Source: Polytrichum commune (taxonomy: Eukaryota > Streptophyta > Polytrichopsida > Polytrichales > Polytrichaceae). Taken from it: a DNA stretch of 48,428 nucleotides. The notes below the pieces were generated by a model. It worked only from the letters and a program-made list of their open reading frames with translations, searched no databases and was not told where the DNA came from. The position numbers and the translations under genes were made by a program. The stretch lies in NCBI GenBank assembly GCA_950295325.1, contig OX485804.1, positions 55,430,001-55,478,428 of the forward strand, read 5' to 3'. This document shows positions 21,101-32,821 of this stretch, piece after piece (the first letter of the stretch is position 1; the number at the start of each line of letters is the position of its first letter).

Positions 21101-24100
21101 CTTAAAAGCAATCAACTTCTAAAAGTTGGACTAAAAGCATCCAGGTTGGACATGGTTGCCTGTCTCAAATGGTAGGCAGCATTGCCAGATTGGCATATAG
21201 GTGAATGCATGGTCTTAATACACAATTATCAATAATGTTATCAAAAATTAATAAAACCACCCAACCAGTATCAAAATTGTAATAAAACTGTAATATCAGT
21301 CAAATATTGATACTTGGTGGGTATCGCAGATAAGAGAATCTTTGTATACCCGAGTCATTATTTGGGTTGATACCATCCTAATACCATATTGATACTAGGG
21401 AAATTTATTACCCAAGTTTCAAGGCTCTTGCATGGTATAGAGGCCCGAATGGTATTAAAAATCAATATCATCTTCAAATACTCATACCCTACTCATTCCA
21501 AAAAAAAATTAAATCCTCATTATAACTACCTGAGTGGTATCAAAAAGAAGGTGATACCAGTCCAACACAGGTCAATACTGCATGAAATGTGATGTGGCAC
21601 TATTGGGGTCACAAATACTATCAATGAATGCCCAATTGCTTGCCATTTCGGAGCGTAATCCAAGTAAATGAGATTCTCATGGTTATTCAAAAAATTTCAT
21701 CATTGTTGTACAGAAGCTCTTGTTTATTGTGTGTGGTGGTGGGCAGGTAATATCGGATGAAGGCTTATCATGTTGGAAAAACAATCTGAAGCACCTACAG
21801 ACACTAGAGCTCCGAGATTCTAGCCTTTTTTCACGCAACCTCCTTGTAGATTTCCTTTCAACCTGTGGTTCCAACTTGACAAAACTCCGACTCGAACGAG
21901 TTACACCATGGCTTGCAGACAGCGATGTTGATCTGTTGAGTCAATGTTGTACAGGCTTACAAAGTCTTTCTCTTCGGGGTTGTCAGTTGCTAACCACCAG
22001 TGAGTAGCTACTGTGCCCATCAATTTGCTGTCTCTTCGCACATTTTTAAGAAGTTATGAAGGCTAGATTTTTTTAAACCAGTGGAGTACAAAAGCATCAA
22101 ATCTCTCTTTGGGAAAGGATCTTATAAATAAATGTCGTTGTCACTTGTAAATGTCATCGGCCTGTCTTTGGAGATGTGTGACAACATATTGGCACTGGGT
22201 ATTTTCGGAATGTAAACTTGTTAAAATCAATCCTGCATATGACTTCCTTTAGTGAGATTAATTTTGAATGCTTAATATATGTGGCGGAGACTGGCCATGT
22301 CCACCTAGTGCTTCTTGGTCCTGAAAATTGCTCTTAATTGCAGGGTCTATATCAACAATAACAACGAGATGGCGAAGTCTTCAAGAGCTAAAGCTGGAGG
22401 TAAAAATTAGGTTCTGCCAAATCTTGTATGTGAAACATGACATGATGTGCACAGGTTAGGCATTTAATCTGGAGGCAGTTAGGCTGTATGTAGTAATTTC
22501 TGATCAAGGATTTCCACCTTTATTGGGGTACAAATTATTGCACCATTTAGGCAACTTGGTTGCAACATAGGGTTTGCAATCGGTTATTAAGGATTGATTC
22601 CTATTATGGTGCATTCTTGGACGTTTGTCAAACAAGCTATTCTGGCTTATTTAATGTGCTTCCATCTGCTGCCTATATCTGTAGAGTTGTGGTGTGTGCA
22701 GGATTGTTACAACATTATTACATGTGACAACGCCCTGTTGTTAATAGAAAAATGCCAGGCCTTGCAAGTACTCCACTTGCGCCACATAGTAATCTCCTGA
22801 CCATCAACCCTTTTTTTGTGATGGACATTAAAGTCTACCTTAGGAACTAGGTAATGGATGCCCTACTACAGCCAATGACGGGGCAACATGTGTCAAATTA
22901 CCAGATGTAAGGGGTCATGCCATGGCAGGGCCATCCATTGTGGGTGATAATGTGCCTCCTTGTATTCAATCAGGAATAGACACGTCAACAGAATGGCTTG
23001 GGTTAGCCTGATCACTATGGATGTTCACGACCGCTAATGCCACTATGTAATGGCTAGGACCTAATCTGCCGTAGTCAGCAGAGTCCCAATATGTCAATTC
23101 TAGTGTACATGCTGAATGATACCAGTGTGATAATAATATCCTGCAAATTCTGTGCTATTTTACAAGACAAAAAACCGATCATGTTGAATTACCTGGAGTA
23201 TCAAAGAGGTGAAAGAACCATAGATTTGAAAGTGCTAAGAGACACATCATGCATCTTTCTGATCACACTGATCTTGTTGTTGTTACTTTTTCAGGGAAAA
23301 GGATTGTCCCATTACTTCATACCACAAGTTAGCTTACGAGTAAGTTTGACACATCTGAATACCAATTATTTATCCGTTTTTGCCTGTTCTTGCAGAATAC
23401 TGCAAGTGCTTTAATATCACTGTGCTAATGTGTCTAACTTTTTTTACAGCTCCCGTTAATGCAAAAGCTTGCAATCGACTTATGTGATGCTGTCGACGAC
23501 AAGTTCACATATCCTGCGGTAAGACTGTATGAAGTACAATATAATGTGACTTAATGTGGCATTAGGTTTGATGAGCCATATTTTTATCATGGGCCACAAT
23601 AATACTCAGAACTCTGTAAATTTAATGTATTTTCTTGTCACAACTAACTGAAGCCTCTTGTCATAGTAGGAACTAATTTTTATGTTATGATAGTAATGAC
23701 CCACGCTAATTTCAATTCCATGGTAAATCATGTGGGCCACAAAAATGAACAATAGTGATACTTGGTGCTACTAGAGAATTAATTTGGCCCACAATGATAT
23801 AGTCTGATGTTCATTGTCGTGTGTTGATGATGGATAGTGTGGCCTATAGGTACTTCATCAGATATATAGTGTAGTATCCAGTCTGGGTACATGTTACGGT
23901 CTGCATATTCATCAATTTGTTGAGGTCCTGTACTTTCAGGTCTTTGAGCATTTAGAGGTTCGAAGTGCCCTCCTTTCTGTCACAATTATTGACCATGAAA
24001 TTGTGTCAATGTTTCTTTTCCACTGTACAGAGATCAGAAGTTGCATTCTTGAAAGCAGTATACATAAACCGATGCAAAAGTGACAAGCATGCCTTCCACA

Positions 24101-24234
24101 GAGTAAGTGGTGCAGGATCAGCTGAAGCAAGCAGCCAATATTATGGTCGAATTCACAAGGATACAAAAGTACTTGAATGGAACTCCATCCGGCTAAAACA
24201 GTCAGTCGTGAACGAAAGGCTCACATTCGACTGA
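15144..24234 (+). CDS. FBL11: BTB-BACK-LRR protein, FBL11 type (about 20 exons)
   Basis: Exons that join in phase, each with AG and GT borders: 15927-16047, 16734-16875, 17011-17060, 17207-17295, 17462-17552, 17727-17763, 18113-18288, 18899-19373, 19903-20027, 20191-20308, 20477-20622, 20723-21025, 21747-21999, 22344-22399, 22702-22788, 23295-23339, 23450-23518, 23940-23957, 24031-24234. They give about 867 codons. The first two encode the C-terminal part of a BTB domain (LLQCIHGYQPSL, GATYFGVEEAIKLC). The next four give a BACK domain (FVDLPFHLLKASIDHPEL, ERQLCEALLLWYENREQ, IQLSLLPIEYFL). From 18899 the protein is leucine-rich repeats of the F-box/LRR kind (ELDLSGC, LKKLNLSQCW, LQSLSLRGCQ). 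The C-terminus ends VLEWNSIRLKQSVVNERL. Such proteins are probable CUL3 ligase adaptors. The proposed first exon 15144-15325 starts at an ATG but does not look like BTB, and the piece linking it to 15927 is unresolved. The 18-base exon at 23940 and the 73-base intron after it are the weakest joins. Confidence 0.85.
16145..16400 (-). repeat. Long foldback repeat, copy 2, in an intron
   Basis: The arms at about 16165-16243 and 16257-16339 are reverse complements with few mismatches; the core GGGCCAAACTCATTTTAG pairs with CCAAAATGAGTTTGACCC across a loop of about 14 bases. The sequence is the inverted, diverged counterpart of 99-345. It lies in the intron 16048-16733 of the FBL11-type gene and would form a hairpin of about 80 base pairs in the pre-mRNA. 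Confidence 0.75.
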
Positions 24235-25313
24235 AGCAATATGATTAATTATATAGAGGGAAAGCATTCATGATATTTTATGATCAAGCTTCTGGAGATG
24301 ATACACAATTTCAATAGCAATGTTTGTTGAAACAACTTTCGTATTTTTTAACAAGGTCTGATTATTTGAAATAGAGTCCTATTTTGAACCATTTGGGCTG
24401 AACTCAAACTAGAATCAAATTCTACATAGAGTTTAAGTGTAGGTTAAGTGTAGAATGTTGCATGTACTGACATTGTGCTATTGAAGTGCTATTCATCAAT
24501 ACATCTCGGGCCTCTTAAGATATTAATGTTCAAAGTGAGGTTCTAGTAATTCAGCTTTATGAGCAAATTTACAATAGTGACTTTGAGTTGAACTATGTCT
24601 TTGAAGTAAATGTACACTTATGGAGGGCTATTTGTTGTATTTACCGCGACACAAGTATGCTTCAAGTATGAGCATGAGGTTGGATCAGCTCTCCTAGTAC
24701 TTCATTCAGTCAACGATTCACTATAGTCTCAATACAACCTCGCAGAAGGATTTGTTAAACTAGCTTTCATTTGTCCATTCCAGCACTGCATGTCAATGTA
24801 GAATGTGGGTTGAAGATATTGACTATATTGAGAAAGTTTTTGACCTCCATTCCTTGACTGTTCACTGTCTAAAATAACCAAGCAGAAATCCATGACTGTC
24901 ATCAAATTGATCTCCTCTTTACAAATTGAACAGTCAGTGTTCAAGTATCCTTGCAAAAAGTGTTCAAGTGTTCAAGGAAGAGTGAAGAGGCACTTGATTG
25001 TCACTGAGCTTCACACGAGTACTACAATTCACTGTTTCCACAAATCAAATACTTCTTCAGCTGTCTCATCTTATGGCAAAGTCAAACACCTCCCCTTCAG
25101 TGCATTAAAATTGGCGGTTTTGACATCACTTGAACATTCCTTAAATGTAATAAAATGTCAAAAGTGGGTCCAAACTCTCTACCTAACTATGAGTAATTTT
25201 AGAGACTTTAAGAATAACTATATTAAGCCTCTCATTACAAATCATCTCTATGCTTTCAATATTCGCAATCCTTTATAATTTTTGTCCCAAAACCATTCAG
25301 AGAGAATTTTCTA
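24235..25313. other. Downstream intergenic DNA, no gene seen
   Basis: The 3' untranslated part of the FBL11-type gene should lie in the first few hundred bases. An open frame of 128 codons at 24892-25278 has no domain-like character and AT-rich composition like its surroundings, so I do not call it a gene. Confidence 0.5.
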
Positions 25314-25553
25314 CAATGGTGCTACACTAATTATACCAATTAGTGTGTGCTGCTATTTGGAGTTATGCAGTGGAATAAACTCTTACTCAAGAGTTCAATT
25401 TTTACTAACGAAAGTTCAACAAGTTATTCGGACATTATAAAACATAAAATGACTTTGATTGGTAAAATATTACATTTTCAGTAAATAGTTATAGCATTGC
25501 ATAACTTTGAATAGTAATACTCACTAATCGGGATAATCAGTGTACTTCATTGG
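25314..25553. mobile_element. MITE-like foldback, 240 bp
   Basis: The left arm (25314-25375), with CTAATTATACCAATTAGTG then CTATTTGGAGTTATGCA, is matched inversely by the right arm (25488-25553), with TGCATAACTTTGAATAG then CACTAATCGGGATAATCAG. Arms are about 60 bases with mismatches. A relative is at 26631-26840. There is no coding capacity. Confidence 0.7.
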
Positions 25554-26630
25554 AAAGGTACATATAGACTAACAAGAGCCCGTACAATCTCCCCTCCATA
25601 ATATAATTAAGCAATGTGTGTTCGTTTATGTGGGCCCCAAGAATATGGACACATGATTCCTCAACCAATGCAAATTCAAATTGTTATGTCATGCCTTGTC
25701 TCCCTCCTTTTCATTCTTCCTTTCTATTTTCTCTTCATGTCTTATGTTTTTCATGGCTCTTCCCATGTCTTCAAGTACATTGTATTTTGTCAATCTCTCA
25801 AAAGTTCCACATGAATGAAACGTACACAAGAAGGGATGAAATAAACAATAAATTGAAAGACATGTAATTGTCAAATAGCACAATACACATTATCTACATG
25901 AATGGCCACGATTCTCCTTGTGGCCACGATTATCCAATGGCCATGATTATTCAATGGCCACGATTCTCCTTGTGAATGAGCACGTGAACCAATAGCTCCT
26001 TATTCCAATTCTTCTAGTCTTATCCCCACCTCCCACACCTTTTAACACCCACTACTCTCTTTGATTGTTGTTGAGTAGATTTGTCAATTCATGACCGGAA
26101 ATTACCCCAAAGCGCACTACTTATCAAATCTACTACTCGTAGGATATTTAAAATTGGAAACTTCATAACATTGCCCAACCGTATTATTGAGTTCAACATC
26201 CAAATTCCAATTCCACTATAGGGGCCATTTACAAACTACCATAATCACAATTAATATTCAAAGGGTGCAAGCCCCAACAACACCTTATTATGCGGCACAT
26301 GTTTCTTGTGACCTTGATGTGGCAAGTTCAGCTCCCCTTTATTCGTTGTGCCAATACTTGTGGGACCCTTCGAATTAGCAAATGTCAAAGAGATTCTAAC
26401 CTAAATAATCATAGCAAAGAGGAAAGGGAATCTAACCTCAATGTAGGGAATATTCTCATATGAGCAGTGAGCAAGGAAATGTTCATGGTAATACATGCAC
26501 TAATATTCTATAATCGTGGTATTGGACGCACATGGAATGATAGATTATACAATCTTATATTCACACTTTTTAAACATTTACCATCTAGGTGGGTAGTTTT
26601 AAAATGAAGTTGTTGTGTTTGAACTGCGTA
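25554..26630. other. Intergenic, AT-rich, with a short tandem repeat
   Basis: About four imperfect units of 16-20 bases built on ATGGCCACGATTCTCC lie at 25901-25975. The rest carries no convincing frame or RNA gene. Confidence 0.5.
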
Positions 26631-26840
26631 ACTACACCAAATTTTGAATTTAGTGTCACTTACTATTTGGAGTTACAAAATGCTATATTCTTACCAAATA
26701 AAGATGTTTAATGATGTTCTATAATGCTCGAACAATCAATTTGACATGTGTTGACAAAGAAATGATATATATAGTAACTAGTTATAGCATTGTGTAATTC
26801 CACACAGTAAGTGACATCCAATATAATATTCAATGTAGTG
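26631..26840. mobile_element. MITE-like foldback, relative of 25314-25553
   Basis: GTCACTTACTATTTGGAGTT at 26655-26674 is mirrored by AATTCCACACAGTAAGTGAC at 26796-26815, and the match extends outward to ACTACACC on the left and CAATGTAGTGAG on the right. The block CTATTTGGAGTTA is shared with the 25314-25553 element. The ends resemble CACTACA. Confidence 0.65.
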
Positions 26841-27489
26841 AGCCCTGTAAAAGTCAACATTGACAATTGAAATCCTTACACATTGAAACTCCCAAAACCG
26901 CATTAAAACATCATGTTAGGTGGGCCAACAAATAGAAGGAAATGTAGCAATAAATAAAGCTTTCAATTGTGCGTGCACACAAAGACATGTCCACTGATTG
27001 TGGTTTATTCAAACAAACTTGAAAGTAAGAAACATGAACAACGGGATTTAGAATCCAAATTCAATGAGAGTTCACGCTTACATGATGTGGGCCTAAAATT
27101 GATGATGGTCAATAAAATCAAAACCAAATCAACACGGTGACCTTCAAAGGACAGGTGACAAGGTGGTCGCCATAACCTTAGCAATATTCTTTGCATATGA
27201 AAGGAGCAACATCAAATTGGGTGGACATGAAACATTTGCTATCATGCTTCTACGGACACCAAAATATACCAAACTTTGTCTTAAGAATTGACATTTGGAT
27301 GAACTAAAAGTAAGTTGGGATGACAATACTTGTAAACCTATATCATAAAAAAAATGTCTTAGAAAAATTACCATTGTGCCATAAAACATCATATGACACT
27401 AAATACATTATTTAGGATAGCACAAATTAAAGATGATTCTCAAGTCCACGGGACTCAATTCCAAGGTTGAATTATGTTAACTCATGTAG
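26841..27489. other. Intergenic, no feature seen
   Basis: The stretch is AT-rich. Minus-strand open frames at 27005-27196 and 27144-27392 overlap each other, lack domain-like patterns and are taken as chance. Confidence 0.5.
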
Positions 27490-28450
27490 TGTCCGGGGAG
27501 GTTTTTGGGCGTAATTGGTCAAAATCTCAGTACTTTCAAGTCCAACTGCTTACATGTTGTGATCTTTTGAGTTTTCATTATTAAGTTGAGGTCAGTTCTA
27601 TGAATTCCTCTAAAATGATCTGTAATTTCCTGAAGTCTTGAACTTTAACCAATTATTTCTCAAACTCAACCGGTTCATATATAAGTAAGCAATTGGTTTT
27701 CCCTGGTCATTGGAATAATGTGCCCCCATTTCACATTGGGACCCCATATCATTGGGAATATGTTGCTAATTTAATTCTAATTGACATTGGAGTTAGCTTC
27801 AAAGACCCAGCCAAATTACTCTAGTCCTAGTCATTTGTAATGATCAACCACAAACCTATAAGGGGTCAAGTTTTTTATGGTGGATGGGACAAGGGGTACG
27901 CTCGCATGCGTCAATTCTCTCTCACCCTATCATCGAAGGAAGATCTGTGAGGTTTTCCGTCCATCCAAGTGCCTAATCCACATCCCAAAGGTATTCATCC
28001 ATTCGCCCATCTGAGCATTCATCCTTCCTTGTCTGGAAACCCTAAGTGCGGCGGAGTCCCTATATGATCCCACATACCTTCCTGTTTCTTATCTCTGTTG
28101 ATCTTGTCACATTGTTTTGGGATGCCTGCTTAGCTCGTATCGACTGAATAATCGATATCGTCTGTCATAGATGTAGTGTTGTAAGCTGTTTTTTAAAGAC
28201 TGGTTTCCCCTGTGGCCTCGCTCGCGATGTGTTTGTGATCTGTGAATGATGCGTAGCGGTGTGTTCTCTTGAATGCTGGTTTGTTATGCCTATACGGCTT
28301 GTTGAATCTGTAATGCAAGGAAGGATATGAGGACACTTTCCCCGGATGATCGACGTTGATTCCACAATCTACTATTTGCTCTTACGAGCTAAGCCAGTAT
28401 ATCTGATCCTTCCGTCTCCTCAATCGTGTCAATTTGTGGAAAACAAAACA
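27490..28450 (+). mobile_element. Copia-like LTR (5' LTR), isolated
   Basis: The sequence starts TGTCCGGGGAGG and ends ...AAAACA, so it has TG...CA ends over 961 bases. It is followed after one base by a primer-binding-site-like motif. The first 200 bases are shared with a minus-strand fragment at 8430-8657. No gag or pol follows before 28990, so only the LTR and a leader remain. The end coordinates depend on the PBS interpretation. Confidence 0.55.
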
Positions 28451-28451
28451 C

Positions 28452-28466
28452 GGGTATCATATCAGG
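28452..28466 (+). other. Candidate retrotransposon primer-binding site
   Basis: GGGTATCATATCAGG resembles TGGTATCAGAGC, the initiator-Met tRNA complementary site typical of plant Copia elements. It has three mismatches, in keeping with an old copy. It sits directly after the proposed LTR. Confidence 0.5.
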
Positions 28467-28996
28467 CAACCTGCTACATATCCAATGTGTAAGCATGGTG
28501 TTCTGGTACCCGTAGAGTGATCTCTTGATCTTTTCTGACTCTGGATATTCATGACAGAAGTCACGTAACTCGAGAACACATTAAGAAGCAACAGTCTTGC
28601 AATCTAATTGTCGCAATCTACATTTATTTCGTGGTTCAATATCCTCACTGAATCACTCATTGTTTCAACTCTTGACGTTCAACGAAGTTCTTGGTATTTG
28701 TCTGTGCTGATACTTTCAATACTCACTTGGTGCATGGCAGAGAAAAAGCCTATGAAATGATCCGGGTTTTTTCCTGATCCATGATACCAATACTAACTAA
28801 ATCCCTTCTGGACTGACAATACTACGTGTCACAAGAGCAGTAGTTAAACCGTTAAAAATCTGATGTGACTAGCGATGCAAGTTCCGAATGCAATGTAACA
28901 GCTCCAAAACATGAAATATTACAGCAAAGGCAGAACCCCATCTCAAAGAGAGAAAACCTCACAGAAAACCTCTACGTTAATGGCACTCGAGACTTA
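28467..28996. other. Probable Copia leader remnant, no gene
   Basis: This is the sequence after the candidate primer-binding site. No gag-like frame is visible. It ends at the target site of the TIR element beginning at 28997. Confidence 0.4.
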
Positions 28997-30723
28997 CGGG
29001 CGGTTTACACTATGGACCACGAAGTCGGATCAGTACGCTGTTTGAGCGCAGATTGTTTGCTGAACTCGTCCCGGGACCACTAAGGAAAAAATGGCAAGAG
29101 GGACCATGGAGGTTGAGGTCCCCAAAATACAATTGTCAAGGCCTAAAGAATACCGTACACTGCCATGGTCTAACGGGTCTTGCGATGAGAGAGGTGGTCT
29201 GGTAGGAAAAGGCAAGGGCCCATGGTAGAGAAATGCCGTTATAGTACTTTCTTAACAAGAAAACGGTAGAACCGTGAGGCTCTGTCCTTTATTGTGAAAG
29301 ACTACAATTGTAGTTGTCCATTTTGCTCATGCCAGTCCATGGCTATTTACTATACCAAGTTTTTCTTGGGATTTTGTGCACCTTCTTTTCAGATGCGGAT
29401 CAAGGACTAAAGCTACTCATTTATCACCCAAAATGTTTTAAATAAATAATTAAGAACTACCAAAATAACTATAGTTATTTAGATTTCTTTCAATGTATTT
29501 TAGGGAGAAATTATAGTTAATTTTATATATATATAATACTATAGTTAACATGCACATTAAATGAACTGAACCAAAAATAGTAGGAACAAGTAACATCCAA
29601 GTGTGAACGCAAAGTGATTAGGAAATTTGCTCTTGAAACAAAGAAGTTGATGCATAGTCTCTGTCCTACAGACATAGCCAATAAAATTTTTTGGGGGCTT
29701 TATATACAACTCTTCCCACTTTTCAGAAGCTATATGATGTAATGAAGCTTAAGAGGCAAGTCCGCCCTCTATGTGCCTAGATCATATCACAGCCCATGAG
29801 GCCTACCATTTCCTCCATGCCCTACCCCTTAAACTTGCTCCCACATGTTTCATCAAACAATGTACACCATTGGAATATACGCCCCAAAACTTTTTAAAAT
29901 TACAGTTGCAAAACGAAAAAGAAAAACTTATAGTTGTGTAGCGACTGTAGATCAGGGTGGTCAAAAGAACCGCAATGGGAAAACGATTGCGGTTCTCTTT
30001 TGCATAGTTTTCTACTACACTAAATAGGATATTTAGTATTTGACCCACTAAATACGAACACATACACTAAACATCAATAACCCTATGAAAATAAATAACA
30101 TTAAATGTAACTTAAACACTAGGTATCAACTAAAGTAATATTTGGAAGTTACATGTTTTAATTTAGTGTTAGTAAGGATATGAAAAAAAAACAATGATAA
30201 AAGGAGAATTCCAACATATCTTCTAGCAATCTTCTAACAATTATTAAAGAATTGAAAATTGGTGTTGAGCAAGGTACGGTGGTAACAATAATAAATTTAA
30301 ACAAACACTAAATATCCTATTTAGTGTAGTGATAACACAAGGTACATGTCACATGTAAATTACATGTCACATGTACAAATTAAATCGCTCATTTTTTTGT
30401 AAAAATTGTTGTGAGAAGATTTGCAAGCCATGTCTTCAACACATTTAACAAGAAGTGAAGACAAGTGAAGCCCAAGAGAAGACAAGAGAATGGTCAAACT
30501 TGAATTTTCTTCAAAATTGTCTTTTTGGGCATATATATTTTTTTAAATCAGCATATTCACTTTTTGGTGCATGGTTATTCTTCTTGGTCCACATTCGGTT
30601 TACTCATAGTGAGGGGCCCAAGGCTTTCAAAACTAATTTTTTATGAAGTCGGACCATGAACTCGGCCATTGAAAAAGGTCCTCTTCCATGGTCCAACTTC
30701 ATGGTCCGTGGTGTAACTGCCCC
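28997..30723 (-). mobile_element. Non-autonomous PIF/Harbinger-like TIR element, 1.73 kb
   Basis: The left end CGGGCGGTTTACACTATGGA and the right end ...GTGGTGTAACTGCCCC are inverted repeats. A TTA lies directly on both sides (28994-28996 and 30724-30726), which is the 3-bp TWA target duplication of PIF/Harbinger. The interior matches 2218-3637 in reverse, with extra sequence at about 29250-29690. It contains the nested MITE at 30012-30331 and a perfect small hairpin built on GAACCGCAA...TTGCGGTTC near 29968-29996. It has no long open frame. Confidence 0.85.
30012..30331. mobile_element. Nested MITE, second copy
   Basis: The ends CTACTACACTAAATAGGAT and ATCCTATTTAGTGTAGTG are inverted repeats. 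It is the same unit as 2591-2916, at the corresponding place inside the larger element, so it was carried along when the larger element moved. Confidence 0.7.
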
Positions 30724-30726
30724 TTA

Positions 30727-31181
30727 GCAAAAAACCTAGAAGGAAGGTTGATGGCAATAGTACTCAGCAAGTTTTATAGAAGTTAATACGCTAAAGAGCT
30801 AACTATTCTAGAAGAGAGTCTGACAAGTTAAGCACTTTGTATTTTTCATAGATGAACATATATTGTCTATAGTGTCATGGTGTTTTATGTCACCGTGGTA
30901 AGATTTCTATTGACACTTCTTATAAATAAGTTTACAAAAATTGTCATGCCAACTTACTTTGAATTCATCCAAACGCCAATTATTGAAACATTTCTATATG
31001 CAGTATTCTGCATCTTAACATTCTTATTATCATAGATAATTGAAAACTTGGATGAAAAGTCACTGAAGTAAGTGATTGCAATTACAACATTGTAAATCTT
31101 TGATGCCCTTATTGTTTTACAAAGAATGACAAATAATGTCAGGTCTACTTATAGTGTTGATGACACTACAGGGGCGGTTTA
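30727..31181. other. Intergenic, ending in a truncated TIR
   Basis: No gene is seen. The last 11 bases, GGGGCGGTTTA at 31171-31181, are the terminus of the TIR family, cut off by the Ty3/gypsy LTR that begins at 31182. Confidence 0.5.
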
Positions 31182-31691
31182 TGTTGGATCTTTTAGGCAT
31201 AGAGGGAAATAACATTAAGGACAAGAAAATCACGACATAGAAACTTTGTAAACAAACATACCTCTCACCCTTATTAAACTCGTAAGGCCGAGGCCTTGAT
31301 ACAAGAAGTCATAACTCTAACTATCACTCAAATCTATCATATGTCAACTATCACTATCCTAAGCACTACAAGAAGGTGACGGACCCTTCACCGAGAGCCC
31401 TTATATACTATGAAATAGGAAGTTACACAAGAAATATCCTAAATCTATTTACTTATAAATACGACTCATAAATCCATCATAACCTAGATATAACTAATAT
31501 AAAAATTCCTACCTCATCAACTTGATGAGGTGTAGGCCTTGTCATCATATTATCAACTCGGACATAGACAAGTAATGGCCATTCAACCCATATCTTCTAG
31601 AACTTACCACAAAGTCTTAACAACTTTACTTACTTTCTAATCCGAAGTAAATATCCATAATGCTAGTGAATCCACAATTTTACCCCTAACA
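31182..31691 (-). repeat. 3' LTR of the Ty3/gypsy element
   Basis: On the minus strand the LTR runs from TGTTAGGGGTAAAATTGTGG to ...GATCCAACA, so its ends are TGTTRG and CCAACA. It is 510 bases long. It is preceded by a purine-rich GTGTGGGGATAAA, a fitting polypurine tract. A fragment of a related LTR lies at 41366-41431. Confidence 0.75.
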
Positions 31692-31804
31692 TTTATCCCC
31701 ACACTTATAGCGAAATCTGTCATCAGAATTTCCCTAGTCTAATAAGTCTATATAAGTTTTCTTCAACTTATCATGATTAACCCGATCCGGGTAATTTGTT
31801 CCAT

Positions 31805-32821
31805 TCAAATTGTGTAAAGATTAAATACCGTTGGTCGCAAAAAAACAACCTTAATTTCGTACTGTCTAAACCACTTAGGTAGTAGTTTTTTGTGAGCTTT
31901 ACGAAAATGCCTCGAGTCGTACATCATCACCAAATCTCCGGTTTTAAACACTCGCTTCTTCACCTTCACATCCCATGACTTCTTCATTTTTGCTTGAGCA
32001 ACCTCAATTGCTTGTCATTCCTTCAATTGGACCTCGTCCAATTCGTTAAGTTGTACTAACCACCTTTGTTGTGATTTATCAAAATCCAACTATGTTTTAG
32101 TAGCGGTACAAAGGGTCATGAGTTCGTATTCTCTCGGAACCAAAGCCTCAATACCATAGGCTAAACGAAAAGGAAAGAACCACGTAGCCGTTTTGAATGT
32201 TGAGTTGTATATCCACATTACATGATCAATCTTGAGATCCCAATCACTAGCATTTGTCCTTGTTTCCGTTTATTTCACAATTATAGAACACAATGTATTG
32301 TTCGTTCGTTCTACTAACTCATTTGTACTCAGTTTATACATAGTTGTAAATCTATGTTTGATCGTTAATCGTTCTATCGAGTCCTTCCATACATCACTTG
32401 TGAATTGAGGTTCATTATCTGATATCATATTTAAAGAAATACCAAAGCGAGGGACGATACATTCGTATACAAACTGTACTACTTCTTTCTTGAGCGAAGT
32501 TCTTAAAGCTTGAAACTCGGCAAATTTCGTAAGATATTCCGTAGCAACAACAATGAAACGATAATCCCTTTTGGTGACCGGCAAAAAATTCATCAAATCA
32601 ATACCCCATTTATCAAATGACCCTAATGAAGGAATATGATGCAAATTGTTGCTCACCGTAGATTTATTCGCGATTGTTTGGCACACTTCGCAACGTTTGT
32701 AATAATCAAAAGTATCATTGAACACCATCGGCCAAGAATATCTTGCCGCAAGGATTTTTTCCAGTATAACTCGTCCCGCAAAATGTCCCCCACAAAAACC
32801 TTCATGGAACTCTTGTAACAA
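31805..32821 (-). pseudogene. Ty3/gypsy integrase, broken
   Basis: The segment 32270-32821 encodes a zinc-binding region (two Cys spaced CEVC after a His-rich start) and the DDE core: Asp in WGIDLMNF, Asp in MISDNEPQF and Glu in NELVERTNN. The segment 31805-31987 is the basic C-terminal part that contains VFKTGDLVMMYDSR. Between them the frame is interrupted by stops. Integrase would join retroelement cDNA to host DNA, but this copy cannot make a full protein. Confidence 0.85.

Noticed and set aside
24892-25278. 128-codon frame downstream of the FBL11-type gene
   Set aside because: There is no recognisable domain, no splice or promoter context, and its composition equals that of the surrounding AT-rich DNA.
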